A stretch of DNA of 64,000 bases from Mariniflexile gromovii (GCF_017814435.1 NZ_JAGJCB010000009.1:86431-150430), one strand, 5' to 3'; positions 26,267 through 35,929 are shown, counted from the stretch's first letter. The notes: a model not told the origin generated them from the sequence alone. Made by a program: numbers and translations.

Positions 26267-26300
26267 GGGTTCAAAATTTCTTTTTTGCAAACATGCAAAT

Positions 26301-27377
26301 TTACTGAAGTTTTACTTTAGGGTCTAACCAAACGTAAATTATATCTACAAAAATATTGATAATGATAAATAATAAAGCAATTACTAAAACGGAACCCATA
26401 ATTACAGGCAAATCCAATGTATTTAAGGCGTTTACAATTTCTTTTCCCAAACCATTCCATCCAAAAATATACTCTACAAAAACCGCACCTGCCAACATGG
26501 AAGCAAACCACCCTGAAATAGCTGTAACTACAGGGTTTAAAGCATTTTTAAGCGCATGCTTTTTTATGATTTGATATTCGCTTAAGCCTTTTGCTCTGGC
26601 GGTTCGGATATAATCTTGATTAAAAACTTCCAATAACGAATTTCGCATTAATTGGATAACGACTGCCAACGGACGAATACCCAAAACAATGGCTGGAAGT
26701 ATGAGGTTTTTTAATTTTAGATGATTGGCTTCACCAAAATCGTCCAATTCATAAAGACTTCCCGTCATTTCTAAATGGGTGTATTTATGTAATACAAAAC
26801 CAAAGAACCATGCGAATAAAATGGCACTAAAAAATGACGGCACACTCATACCAAAGGTGCTGAATATTTGAATGGTTTTGTCCAGCCATTGGTCTTTATA
26901 CAATGCTGAAACAATACCGAAAACAATGCCTATAAACATGGCGATTATAATGGCCGAAACTGCTAAGACGAATGTATTTGGCAAAGTTTCACCCAAAACA
27001 TCGCTGACTTTTTTACCTTGTTTGGTAAACGATTCTCGTAAATACGGCAACTTTAAAACGGTGGTGGTGTTTCCTGTTGAAAATAATGGTGTTGCAGCAT
27101 ATTTGCCTTTTCTTAAAAACGTATAATCGCTTTCAGTTTTTGAATGAAATGATAGTGGCGATAAATCGTTTAAATAATAAAAATACTGTGTACTAATAGG
27201 TTTATCAAACCCATATTTTTGTTTTACAATGGCTAATTGGTCGCTACCTTCATTTTGCCCCAACATCATTTGTGCGGGATCACCGGGAAGCACATTGAAT
27301 AAAAAGAATATAACGGTCACCACCCCAAACAAGGTGAGTAATGCGTATGTGACTTTATTTAGGATATAGCTTATCAA
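26301..27377 (-). CDS. ABC transporter permease, DppB/OppB type
   Basis: A 358-aa protein. The start MISYILNKVTYALLTLFGV and GDPAQMMLG are typical of oligopeptide/nickel permeases. A periplasmic insert lies at about residues 70-125, followed by five helices. The coupling loop DYIRTARAKGLSEYQIIKKHA matches the EAA motif. No ATPase, second permease or binding-protein gene is adjacent, so partners must be elsewhere. Confidence 0.9.
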   Translation of the reverse strand: MISYILNKVTYALLTLFGVVTVIFFLFNVLPGDPAQMMLGQNEGSDQLAIVKQKYGFDKPISTQYFYYLNDLSPLSFHSKTESDYTFLRKGKYAATPLFSTGNTTTVLKLPYLRESFTKQGKKVSDVLGETLPNTFVLAVSAIIIAMFIGIVFGIVSALYKDQWLDKTIQIFSTFGMSVPSFFSAILFAWFFGFVLHKYTHLEMTGSLYELDDFGEANHLKLKNLILPAIVLGIRPLAVVIQLMRNSLLEVFNQDYIRTARAKGLSEYQIIKKHALKNALNPVVTAISGWFASMLAGAVFVEYIFGWNGLGKEIVNALNTLDLPVIMGSVLVIALLFIIINIFVDIIYVWLDPKVKLQ

Positions 27378-27434
27378 ATAGAGTTTATTTGTTGATGTGT
27401 TTATTTGTTAAGTCGAGGTCGACTAAACGACTAC

Positions 27435-27450
27435 ACGACAAACAACTTAA
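27435..27450. repeat. Short interspersed word shared with 48393-48408
   Basis: ACGACAAACAACTTAA occurs here and, in the same orientation, at 48393-48408, both between genes. It looks like part of a flavobacterial intergenic repeat family. Confidence 0.5.
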
Positions 27451-27467
27451 TTTTTTTTTATTGAAAA

Positions 27468-28565
27468 TTACAACTTTAGTTCATCAATATCATTCCAATG
27501 AACTTTTTGTTTGACGGTGCCTTTGTCCAATTCTAAAATCCCTGGATTTGAACGCACTACGGTTTTAAGAGCTTTTTCATCACATAAATACCAATTGAAA
27601 TTCAATTTATAAAGCTTATTAATTTTCTGTTTATCATCTTCACCCGATGCTGTTAAGCCAATAACTTTATAACCTTTTTTAATAGCTTCATCCGACATGG
27701 CTTTCAATTTTTCAACCCCTGCTTTTTCCATTTTTTCTAAGTTGTATGAAACGATGATGATTAGATTTTCTTCTGAAAGAAACTGTTCTGTTAAATTATT
27801 GCCTTCGGAATCTTCTATTGAAAAATCTACCACGGGCGGTTTGTAACCTTCGTCTATTACTTTAGAATCGACATCTACATAATCGCCATCAACGTCTGGA
27901 TACGAACCATCGGTAGTGATTATTTTTTCTTCGCCGTTCACTTTAAATTTCCAATAATATTCCACTATTGGCTTAGGTGCATTTTCTGGTGTAGACATAC
28001 CCTCTAAAATATTGTTACCTATTTTATATGCTCTAAAATCTACTACGGGCAAATGCATAAGTACATGATACGCCAACCAAAAACTAAAAATAAAGCTTAG
28101 CAAAGCTAAAATGGTGGTTTGCAAATTGCTAAATACTGGTTTTACGTGTTTAATTCCAAAAAATAAAATAAGGATGAGTACCAATAAAACAACATCTTTG
28201 GTAAAACTTTCCCATGGCGTTAATTTTAAAGCATCGCCAAAGCATCCACAATCCTTAACTTTATCAAAATACGCTGAATAGAAGGTTAGAAACGTAAAAA
28301 ACACAATCATTAACAACAAACTCCAAACGGTGAATTTTGGTTTGTAACCAATAATTAGGAACACCCCCAAAACCACTTCAAAAACAACTACCAACACCGA
28401 AATAATTAAGGCATAAGGCTCTAATGACGGTATGTTTAAAACATCTACACTAAAATATTCCTGTAGTTTATATGAAAAGCCAAGCGGGTCGTTGAGCTTT
28501 ATTAAACCAGAAATGATGAATAAAACACCAACTAAAATTCTTGATATGCTTACTAATACTTTCAT
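27468..28565 (-). CDS. BT_3928-type membrane protein (DoxX/MauE domain plus thioredoxin-like C-terminus)
   Basis: A 365-aa protein with an N-terminal DoxX/MauE-like membrane domain of four or five helices (ILVGVLFIISGLIKLNDP, then DCGCFGDALKLTPW with two Cys). The C-terminal half is soluble, containing YYWKFKVNGEE and a thioredoxin-like fold without CxxC. The family is conserved in Bacteroidota, often beside tpiA and DUF1599 as here. Exact function is unknown. A redox or quinone-linked role is possible. Confidence 0.88.
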   Translation of the reverse strand: MKVLVSISRILVGVLFIISGLIKLNDPLGFSYKLQEYFSVDVLNIPSLEPYALIISVLVVVFEVVLGVFLIIGYKPKFTVWSLLLMIVFFTFLTFYSAYFDKVKDCGCFGDALKLTPWESFTKDVVLLVLILILFFGIKHVKPVFSNLQTTILALLSFIFSFWLAYHVLMHLPVVDFRAYKIGNNILEGMSTPENAPKPIVEYYWKFKVNGEEKIITTDGSYPDVDGDYVDVDSKVIDEGYKPPVVDFSIEDSEGNNLTEQFLSEENLIIIVSYNLEKMEKAGVEKLKAMSDEAIKKGYKVIGLTASGEDDKQKINKLYKLNFNWYLCDEKALKTVVRSNPGILELDKGTVKQKVHWNDIDELKL

Positions 28566-28617
28566 TTTTATTTATGATAAGACCTTTCGACTGCGCTCAA
28601 GGTGACATTTTTTAAAA

Positions 28618-29157
28618 TTACTTTTCGTTTAAATGGATCATTGCAAAAACCGCATAATTAATCATGTCTTGGTAATTGGCGTCTATACCTTCGCTTACCA
28701 ATGTTTTGCCTTTATTGTCTTCAATTTGTTTAACGCGCAGTAGTTTTTGCAAAATTAAATCGGTTAAACTGCTTACCCGCATATCGCGCCATGCTTCGCC
28801 ATAATCGTGGTTTTTATCTTCCATCAATTTTTTGGTAATGGCCACTTGTTTTTCGTATAGTTCGGTAGCTTCTTTTGTAGATAAGTCAGGTTGTTCCACC
28901 ACGCCTTTTTCTAACTGAATCAAGGCCATAATACTATAATTTATAATACCTATAAACTCACTAACTTCACCTTCATCAACCTTTCTTACGTCATTTTGTT
29001 GCAATCCACGAATACGTTGCGCTTTAATAAAAATTTGGTCGGTAAGCGAAGGCAATCGTAAAATGCGCCATGCACTTCCGTAATCGGACATTTTTTTAAC
29101 AAATAAACTTTTACAGGTATCAATTACGGCATCGTATTGTTTTGAAGTATCTTGCAT
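28618..29157 (-). CDS. DUF1599 protein with internal duplication
   Basis: A 179-aa protein made of two similar halves. The first has KKMSDYGSAWRILRLPSLTDQI and IINYSIMALIQLEKG; the second has DKNHDYGEAWRDMRVSSLTD and MINYAVFAMIHLNEK. The repeated helix pattern with D-Y-G and Asn/Tyr positions recalls the all-alpha nucleotide pyrophosphohydrolase (MazG-like) fold, but that is inference. It is divergent from folP, sharing a 137-bp gap. Confidence 0.88.
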   Translation of the reverse strand: MQDTSKQYDAVIDTCKSLFVKKMSDYGSAWRILRLPSLTDQIFIKAQRIRGLQQNDVRKVDEGEVSEFIGIINYSIMALIQLEKGVVEQPDLSTKEATELYEKQVAITKKLMEDKNHDYGEAWRDMRVSSLTDLILQKLLRVKQIEDNKGKTLVSEGIDANYQDMINYAVFAMIHLNEK

Positions 29158-29256
29158 GAAAACATTGAATTTTGCGTAAATTTCGGCTAAATAGTTTAAA
29201 GTTCAAAGTTTAGAGTTCAATGTTTTTGGTATGAACAGATTTTTAGAAATTTATCC

Positions 29257-29264
29257 TAACTTTG
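29257..29264 (+). promoter_or_regulatory. Bacteroidota-type -7 box upstream of folP
   Basis: TAACTTTG fits TAnnTTTG exactly and lies 30 nt before the folP ATG. No good -33 element is at the expected spacing. It is embedded in AAAGTTC/GAACTTT-type repeat words (29196-29290). Confidence 0.45.
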
Positions 29265-29294
29265 AATTTTGAACATGGAACTTGAAACTGAAAA

Positions 29295-30119
29295 ATGACC
29301 ATTAACTGCAAAGGAAAACTCATCGATTTGTCATCACCAAAAGTGATGGGTATTTTAAACATAACTCCAGATTCGTTTTACGATGGTGGCATTCACAAAA
29401 ATGAAACGGCTATATTAAAACACGTTGAATCTATGCTGAATGACGGGGCTACCTTTATTGATATTGGGGCATATAGCTCCAGACCCAATGCGGATCATGT
29501 TTCGGAATCTGAAGAATTGCAACGCATTTTACCCATTATACATGCCGTTTTAAAAGAATTCCCAAAAACATTAATTTCCATTGACACCTTTAGAAGTAAG
29601 ATTGCTAAACAATGCGTTGAAGCTGGAGCTGCTTTAATTAACGATATTTCCGCTGGAAAATTAGACGACAACATGCTGCAAACCGTTGCCAATTTACACG
29701 TGCCATATATTATGATGCACATGAAAGGCACACCGCAAACCATGCAACAGCATGCCAATTACAACAATATTGCCAAAGACATTTTATTTTATTTTTCTGA
29801 ACGCATTGCAGCTGCAAAAGCCTTGGGCATTGTTGATATGGTTATAGATCCTGGGTTTGGTTTTGCTAAAACCATAGAACAGAATTACGAACTATTGAAT
29901 CATTTAGAGCTGTTTAAAATGATTGAAAAGCCTTTGCTTGTTGGAATTTCCAGAAAATCGATGATTTATAAAACTTTAGAAACCACTGCCAATGAAGCTT
30001 TAAATGGAACCACCGTTTTAAACACAGTAGCTTTACAAAAAGGTGCCTCCATTTTACGGGTTCACGATGTAAAGGAAGCTATGGAAACTATTAAATTGGT
30101 TGAAGCGCTAAAGCGTTAA
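29295..30119 (+). CDS. folP: Dihydropteroate synthase
   Basis: A 274-aa TIM-barrel protein with the two DHPS signatures: VMGILNITPDSFYDGG near the start and FIDIGAYSSRPNADHVSE. It also has DPGFGFAKT and GISRKSMI further on. It condenses p-aminobenzoate with the pterin pyrophosphate in folate synthesis. It heads a plus-strand run with an unknown lipoprotein and cdaA, a gene order I recall as frequent in flavobacteria. Confidence 0.97.
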   Translation: MTINCKGKLIDLSSPKVMGILNITPDSFYDGGIHKNETAILKHVESMLNDGATFIDIGAYSSRPNADHVSESEELQRILPIIHAVLKEFPKTLISIDTFRSKIAKQCVEAGAALINDISAGKLDDNMLQTVANLHVPYIMMHMKGTPQTMQQHANYNNIAKDILFYFSERIAAAKALGIVDMVIDPGFGFAKTIEQNYELLNHLELFKMIEKPLLVGISRKSMIYKTLETTANEALNGTTVLNTVALQKGASILRVHDVKEAMETIKLVEALKR

Positions 30120-30130
30120 TTGTTGAATTT

Positions 30131-30817
30131 ATGAAAAACACCTGTCTTATTGTTTTGCTTTTTGTTTTTTCCTGCGGAAAAGATAAAGTTGTTGAACTTC
30201 CCGAGATTAATCAATCTGAAATATCTGAAATAAAAGATATATCGGCTGCCTATTTATTTTATGATGAAACCCTACCTGATAGTTTAGAATTAAACCGAAA
30301 AAACTTAATTAGCACCACGAATTGGTTGATTAATGTGGACAAACGCTTAACACTGAAACAAGCCATTCCGAAAATAAAATTTCTTCAAGAAAAGAAACAA
30401 AAATCTGAGCACAAAAACGAAAATGCCAAAAACTACTTTACTTGTAACGATACCAGCAAAAAAAACTTAGGGTTTGTAGAATTTACCAATGTGGTTTATC
30501 ATAACAAAGATTTTCAAGACTATGTTGCTTCAAATTCTAATCTAGATTTTTCAAACAAAATGAAAATTGATTTTTATGCTTCTAATGAAATTTATTTAGA
30601 GTTTCCTCTTTTTGATATTACTTCCGTGCTTTCAAAAGAGAATAATTTATTGAATAACATCAAACTTATATTGACCAATGAATTGAAACCTGTTGAAATC
30701 ATATTAAGTTTCAATCAAAATTTAACGTTTCAAAATTACATTTCGTATAAGTTGATGGTTTCAGAATTAGACTTAAAGAATGTTACCATATCAAACTACG
30801 AATTCATTTTTAATTAA
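30131..30817 (+). CDS. Putative lipoprotein of unknown function between folP and cdaA
   Basis: A 228-aa protein with a short lipoprotein signal (Cys about residue 15 in FVFSCGKDK). No known catalytic motif is seen. STTNWLINVDKRLTLKQAIP and NYFTCNDTSKKNLGFVEF are the most distinctive segments. It lies 11 bp after folP and 36 bp before cdaA, so it probably shares their transcript. It might sit near the membrane-bound cyclase, but that is speculation. Confidence 0.75.
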   Translation: MKNTCLIVLLFVFSCGKDKVVELPEINQSEISEIKDISAAYLFYDETLPDSLELNRKNLISTTNWLINVDKRLTLKQAIPKIKFLQEKKQKSEHKNENAKNYFTCNDTSKKNLGFVEFTNVVYHNKDFQDYVASNSNLDFSNKMKIDFYASNEIYLEFPLFDITSVLSKENNLLNNIKLILTNELKPVEIILSFNQNLTFQNYISYKLMVSELDLKNVTISNYEFIFN

Positions 30818-30853
30818 CCTTATTTTACTAAATTTACCAAAACCCATTTTGCC

Positions 30854-31639
30854 TTGGAAATTTTTGATGACCTTTTAAAATTCTCTATTGTTGATATTAT
30901 TGATGTGTTCCTAGTGGCACTTCTGCTCTACTACGTTTACAAACTGGTTAAAGGCACTGTGGCCATCAACATTTTTATAGGAATCATTATCATTTATTTG
31001 GTATGGTTACTTACCAATTTCTTGAACATGGAATTGCTGTCCAGCATTTTTGGCGGCTTTATGAAAGTGGGGATCATCGCTTTAATTGTGGTATTTCAAC
31101 CAGAGATTAGGAAGTTCCTGTTAATGGTTGGTTCTACAAATTTTAGTAAACGAGGAAAAATATTTAAGCAATTCAAATTCTTAAAAACTGAAACCAGCGA
31201 CGAAACTAATGTAGATGCTATTCTAAAAGCTTGTATAAAAATGGCAAATTCAAAAACAGGTGCTTTAATTGTTTTTGAACGCAATAACAATTTGGATTTT
31301 TTAAGCACAACGGGCGATGAAATGAATATAAAAGTAACCCAGCCCATTATAGAGAGTATTTTTTTCAAGAACAGTCCGCTTCACGATGGTGCTATTATAG
31401 TAAGCAATAATATTGTAAAAGCAACACGGGTTATTCTGCCTTTAAACAATGAAAAAGCCATTCCTAAACGCTTCGGTTTACGTCATAGAGCTGCCATTGG
31501 TGTTACCGAAAAAACAGATGCTTTAGCGCTTGCTGTTAGTGAAGAAACAGGAACCATCTCTTACTTTAAAGATGGTGAATTTGTTGTTTTTGAAGACAAC
31601 AACCAACTAAATTTAATGATTAAAAAAGATTTAGCTTAA
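30854..31639 (+). CDS. cdaA: Membrane diadenylate cyclase CdaA (c-di-AMP synthase)
   Basis: A 261-aa protein from a TTG start with three N-terminal membrane helices (residues about 10-90). The DAC domain carries LHDGAII with Asp178 and GLRHRAAIG with Arg210-His211-Arg212, the two nucleotide-binding motifs of diadenylate cyclases. It makes c-di-AMP from two ATP. The start is TTG because no in-frame ATG precedes the first helix. The stop overlaps the stop of the convergent ABC exporter gene by two bases. Confidence 0.95.
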   Translation: MEIFDDLLKFSIVDIIDVFLVALLLYYVYKLVKGTVAINIFIGIIIIYLVWLLTNFLNMELLSSIFGGFMKVGIIALIVVFQPEIRKFLLMVGSTNFSKRGKIFKQFKFLKTETSDETNVDAILKACIKMANSKTGALIVFERNNNLDFLSTTGDEMNIKVTQPIIESIFFKNSPLHDGAIIVSNNIVKATRVILPLNNEKAIPKRFGLRHRAAIGVTEKTDALALAVSEETGTISYFKDGEFVVFEDNNQLNLMIKKDLA

Positions 31640-33405
31640 AGCACTTCTTCCTTTAAAAACTGTACTTCGTATAAGTTTTTATAATACCCGTTTTGTTTTT
31701 TAAGAAGTTGCGCATGGGTGCCTTCTTCTACAATTTCGCCAGCATCCATAACGATAATTTTGTCTGCTTTTTTAACTGTAGCAAGTCTATGTGCAATTAC
31801 AATGGAAGTTCTTCCATTGGTCATTTTATCGGTGGCATTTTGTATGAGTTGTTCCGAGTGTGAATCGACAGACGATGTAGCTTCATCCAAAACCAAAATA
31901 CTTGGATTGGTTACATAAGCTCTTAAAAAAGAGATGAGTTGACGTTGGCCTGAAGACAACATCACACCGCGTTCTTTCACATTATAATGATAGCCCCCCG
32001 GTAAACTCGCAATAAATTCGTGAACCCCAATGTCTTTGGCTGCTTGGGTTACCACCGCTTCGGTAATTTCCGGATTGTTTAGGGTTATATTGTTTAAAAT
32101 GGTATCGGCAAACAAAAACACATCTTGTAAAACTACCGCAATTTGCGTACGTAAGGATGCCAAAGTAACCTGTTTGATATCGCGCCCATCAATGGAAATC
32201 ACACCATCTTTAATTTCATAAAAACGATTCAATAAATTTATAATGGTCGATTTCCCTGCACCCGTAGCGCCTACAATGGCTACGGTTTCACCTTCTTTTA
32301 CGTTAAATGAAATGCCTTTTAACACATCTTCATCATCCACATAATTAAAAAACACCTTATCAAAAACAATGTTGCCTTTAAAATGTTCTGCCACATGTGT
32401 TCCTGTGTCATCAATATGCGATGTAGTATCTAAAATTTTAAATACACGGTTGGCAGCCACCATACCCATTTGAAGCGTATTGAAATTATCTGCCATTTGG
32501 CGCAATGGCCTAAACAACATAGGAATGAACATAACAAAAGCAATTAAATCACCTTGAGATACTTCAGTGCCTTTCATCACAATATTCAAACCACCATACC
32601 AAGCTATTAAACCAATGCTTATAGACGACACCAAATCGGCCAACGGAAAGAAAATAGAGTTGTACCAAACGGTTTTTAACCAGCCTTTTTTATGCCGATT
32701 ATTAATGTCAATAAAATTCTTGTATTCAATAGATTCACGTGTAAAAATCTGTAAAATCTTCATCCCCGTTAAGCGTTCTTGTACAAAAGAATTTAAGTTA
32801 GACACCTCATTTCTAACCTCTTCAAAAGCCACTTTCATATACTTTTGAAAAATTCTAGTGGCGTACATAAGCAATGGCAACATGATAAAAACGATTAAAC
32901 TCAATCGCCAATTAATGTAAACCATTACCCCAAAAACCACAATCATAGCCAACAAATCCCTAAAAATAGTAAACAAACCTTGTCCAAAAATATCGGCAAT
33001 ACGTTCCATATCGGTCACTGCTCTGGTTATCAGCACACCAACCGAAGAATTGTCATAATACTTCATTTTAAAACTAAGCAAGTGGTTGAATAGTTTTACG
33101 CGCACATCCATCACCAAATTCTGCCCTAACCAAGCGGCGTAATATATAAACGTAAGCTGAAAAATAGTTTGAAGAATTAAAACAGCAAACATAATAAGCA
33201 CATAAAACAAAAAGCTTTTATGTTCTTTTATTGCAATGCTATTATCAATAGCATATTTGGTAATATAAGGGGTTGCCGTCGTTAAAATGGCCAACAAAAT
33301 AACCAAAACCAGTAAGCTAAAAAAGATGATTTGATACGGTTTTATATATTGAAACAACCGTTTAAACAATGTAAAGTCAAAAATATTTTCCTTTTGTTTC
33401 GTCAT
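31636..33405 (-). CDS. ABC exporter (MsbA-like half transporter)
   Basis: A 589-aa fusion of a six-helix membrane domain and an ATPase. The nucleotide-binding domain has Walker A VGATGAGKST, signature LSSGQRQLIS, Walker B ILVLDEATSSVD and the H-loop IAHRL. Length and order match MsbA/LmrA-type homodimeric exporters of lipids or drugs. Its start overlaps the truA stop by one base (TAATG), which suggests coupled translation. Confidence 0.95.
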   Translation of the reverse strand: MTKQKENIFDFTLFKRLFQYIKPYQIIFFSLLVLVILLAILTTATPYITKYAIDNSIAIKEHKSFLFYVLIMFAVLILQTIFQLTFIYYAAWLGQNLVMDVRVKLFNHLLSFKMKYYDNSSVGVLITRAVTDMERIADIFGQGLFTIFRDLLAMIVVFGVMVYINWRLSLIVFIMLPLLMYATRIFQKYMKVAFEEVRNEVSNLNSFVQERLTGMKILQIFTRESIEYKNFIDINNRHKKGWLKTVWYNSIFFPLADLVSSISIGLIAWYGGLNIVMKGTEVSQGDLIAFVMFIPMLFRPLRQMADNFNTLQMGMVAANRVFKILDTTSHIDDTGTHVAEHFKGNIVFDKVFFNYVDDEDVLKGISFNVKEGETVAIVGATGAGKSTIINLLNRFYEIKDGVISIDGRDIKQVTLASLRTQIAVVLQDVFLFADTILNNITLNNPEITEAVVTQAAKDIGVHEFIASLPGGYHYNVKERGVMLSSGQRQLISFLRAYVTNPSILVLDEATSSVDSHSEQLIQNATDKMTNGRTSIVIAHRLATVKKADKIIVMDAGEIVEEGTHAQLLKKQNGYYKNLYEVQFLKEEVL

Positions 33406-34148
33406 TATAATTTTATATCGTTTGGATATTCAATTTTGGTTAAATACAAAGCATGAGCTGGCACCGAAAAACCCGCTTCACTCCTGTTTTTAGATTTTAT
33501 AATAGTGTGCAAATCTTCTACTTGTAGCTTGCCTAACCCAATTTGCACCATGGTACCCACAATAGCGCGAACCATATTTCTTAAAAATCTATCGGCTTTA
33601 ATCACAAAATGAAGTTCGTCATTTTCAAAAAACCAATCGGCTTGCATCATCTCGCAATTAAAGGTTTTTACATCGGTATTTACTTTCGAAAAGCATTGAA
33701 AATCTCTATACTGAAATAACAGTTGCGATGCCGCCTTCATTTTTTCAACATCCAAGTGCTGCTTCACGTAATAGGCACTATCAAAATTGAACACGTTTTT
33801 TTTCAGCGAAATCCTATATAAATACGTTCTGCTTAACGCATGAAAACGTGCATGTGCATCCGCTTTTACTTTAAAAACAGATTGAATGGCAATACCTTTA
33901 GGCAAAAACGAATTCAGTTTAAAAACCAAATCTGTTTCGCTAAAAGCAACATCACTATCAAAATGCGCCATCATATGTTGGGCATGCACACCGGTATCGG
34001 TTCTACCAGCGCCCGTAATGGACACTTTTTCCTTTAAAAGCAAACCCAAGGCATTTTCAATAACTTCCTGTACTGAAATGGCTTTGGGCTGGATTTGCCA
34101 ACCATGGTACGCACTACCGTTATAGGAAAGTTCAATAAAATATCGCAA
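33405..34148 (-). CDS. truA: tRNA pseudouridine synthase A
   Basis: A 247-aa protein with the TruA catalytic motif GAGRTDTGVHAQ (catalytic Asp about residue 51), the start YFIELSYNGSAYHGWQ and a late FLRNMVRAIVG. It modifies uridines 38-40 of the tRNA anticodon arm. It is directly coupled to the ABC exporter gene. Upstream lies a 337-bp gap holding an interspersed repeat. Confidence 0.97.
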   Translation of the reverse strand: MRYFIELSYNGSAYHGWQIQPKAISVQEVIENALGLLLKEKVSITGAGRTDTGVHAQHMMAHFDSDVAFSETDLVFKLNSFLPKGIAIQSVFKVKADAHARFHALSRTYLYRISLKKNVFNFDSAYYVKQHLDVEKMKAASQLLFQYRDFQCFSKVNTDVKTFNCEMMQADWFFENDELHFVIKADRFLRNMVRAIVGTMVQIGLGKLQVEDLHTIIKSKNRSEAGFSVPAHALYLTKIEYPNDIKL

Positions 34149-34242
34149 TGTGTCTCTATACTTTTAATGAAAAGCAAAGATAGGCAGTTTTGCCATTCCA
34201 CCGAAGGCATGAATCTTAATTAAATATTAAAAAGTTTTATTT

Positions 34243-34444
34243 GGGCGTTACCCTAAAAGGGTCGGGCTTTCAGCTATATCTTTTTAAAACGTCATGGCGA
34301 GGAGTAAGCGACGAAGCCATCTGCCAATTTATAGTTTCTCACCCAAGTTATTACTATCAAGTTTTAAAAAGGATGTCGCTTCAAATGCGAAGCATTCACG
34401 ATTTCATAAATTGAAAATAATATGCATGAGTAATCCCTAACGCG
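34243..34444. repeat. Structured interspersed repeat, copy B (inverted relative to copy A)
   Basis: About 200 bp matching the reverse complement of 24801-24955: GGGCGTTACC, AAGGGTCG, ATCTTTTTAAAACG, a CATGGCGAGGA hairpin block, CTGCCAATTT, TTTAAAAAGGAT and a terminal CTAACGC occur in the same order. It is longer than copy A near 34330-34370 and 34390-34430. It fills most of the gap between truA and the DUF2007 gene. Confidence 0.8.
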
Positions 34445-34485
34445 GGCATTTGCCATTTAATGGCCAAATTAAAAGGAAAGTATCA

Positions 34486-34716
34486 TCACTCTAAACTCAA
34501 GTTCCCTTTATTATAGTCTTCAAGAATCTTTTTTGCCTTTTCAAAATCTACTTCGTTAATCTTAAGTGTTACAGCATTAAACCCACCCGAACTTACCGCA
34601 ATAGGCTCAATGCTGGCCATAAGTTGATTGGTTAAAAACACTTGAATGTTTTTGCTTTCCAATAAATTTCTAATAATCATGGTTTCCTCTACACTTCCAC
34701 TAAAAATATCAATCAT
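34486..34716 (-). CDS. DUF2007-type small protein
   Basis: A 76-aa protein with the DUF2007 layout: a beta strand, then a helix in SVEETMIIRNLLESKNIQVFLTNQ, a loop with SGGFNAVTLKINEVDFEKAKKIL. Such GlnB-like folded small proteins are thought to be regulatory but have no firm function. Length is normal. Confidence 0.85.
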   Translation of the reverse strand: MIDIFSGSVEETMIIRNLLESKNIQVFLTNQLMASIEPIAVSSGGFNAVTLKINEVDFEKAKKILEDYNKGNLSLE

Positions 34717-34823
34717 AAGTCCAATTTTTAAAAGCTCAGGTTTACTATTAAAACGAATTTAGATTTTTTTTCTCACAAATTCAAAAAAAAGCATCTCATA
34801 AGTTCACAACATTTTTAAAACAA

Positions 34824-35741
34824 TTATTTATAACAAGCCGATGTATTTATATGCTTAAATGACAATCCTTTTTTAGACACAAGTAATCCGTGAACATCAA
34901 AACCATATTTATTCTTTATTTCCATAGCGAAAGCTTCTCCATCAGGTTGATTTTGGATTATTGCTCCATTAGTATAATTAAGTTTTGGAAAAAATATGAG
35001 TCCAAAACCACCTACATGAAAATGAAATCCTATAGCTGGCCTTTGCGGATCGCAACTTCTAAACAAAGAAAATCCATATCCACCTTTTTGGGAACTTGCG
35101 TGCTTAACCATAAATTTTTCATTATCAATATTGACAAAATTATATGGACCAAAATAACGTATCCTATTTATTTGATAATTCAAAAACTCTATTTCATCAC
35201 TTTTATCTCTTTCATTTGCTACGCGTATTACAAAGTCTCCAACAGTTTCAACAGAACTATCATTAATAACTTTTTCAAAAGCATCTTCCATTTTATCAAA
35301 TTCAATTATTTTTTCTAATGAATGGTAATATTCTTGATATTTATTAAACCCAATTATGTCGCCTATCCATGCTGTTTTTAAGTTTGGTTCAATTTGATAA
35401 TTTGATATTCTAAAAATTTTAGGTTTATTTTGATGCAAATAACAAATAATAAAATTTGTTAAATTTTCAGATTTTCTATTTATTTCTAAACATTTAATTA
35501 GAATAGAATTAACAACTAATATTGAATTAAAATCAGGGAATTCACTTTTATAAAACGGCTCTAAAACATCATTCACATAATCAGGCAATCCTGAAAAAGA
35601 AATTGAAATATACGGATTCAATAAAACCGTTTTTAACTGTCCGAGCAATGGATTTTGAGAACCCAAAAAAACATCTGTAATTTTAGTATCAGATATTATC
35701 TGAATATCATCATTAACAATTTTGGCTATTATTAAAGTCAT
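34824..35741 (-). CDS. Unknown protein with a proteasome-like (Ntn-hydrolase) N-terminus
   Basis: A 305-aa protein that I do not recognise as a named family. It begins MTLIIAKIVNDDIQIISDTKI. After Met removal this places Thr at position 1 and Asp at position 17, as in proteasome beta and HslV subunits. A Lys at 36 is near the usual Lys33, and a strand-Gly segment (ISISFSGLPDY) follows. There is no signal peptide. The C-terminal half (GGYGFSLFRSCDPQRPAIGFHFHVGG) is unlike HslV. An N-terminal-nucleophile peptidase or amidase is plausible but unproven. It stands alone, with no HslU-type ATPase nearby. Confidence 0.55.
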   Translation of the reverse strand: MTLIIAKIVNDDIQIISDTKITDVFLGSQNPLLGQLKTVLLNPYISISFSGLPDYVNDVLEPFYKSEFPDFNSILVVNSILIKCLEINRKSENLTNFIICYLHQNKPKIFRISNYQIEPNLKTAWIGDIIGFNKYQEYYHSLEKIIEFDKMEDAFEKVINDSSVETVGDFVIRVANERDKSDEIEFLNYQINRIRYFGPYNFVNIDNEKFMVKHASSQKGGYGFSLFRSCDPQRPAIGFHFHVGGFGLIFFPKLNYTNGAIIQNQPDGEAFAMEIKNKYGFDVHGLLVSKKGLSFKHINTSACYK

Positions 35742-35929
35742 AATAATCTTTTTAATTCTCCTCGGTCCTCACCTGATTTTATTTCATATAGCGACTTGAC
35801 AAGAAATCGTTTTAATCTTTTACATCTAATGGCAAACGAAGTTCTGATTTTTTTGTGACAAAGCCAACTAAAATCCCTACACCCAGTTAGACCAATTATC
35901 CATAACTTTACCAAATCATAAAACCCACA

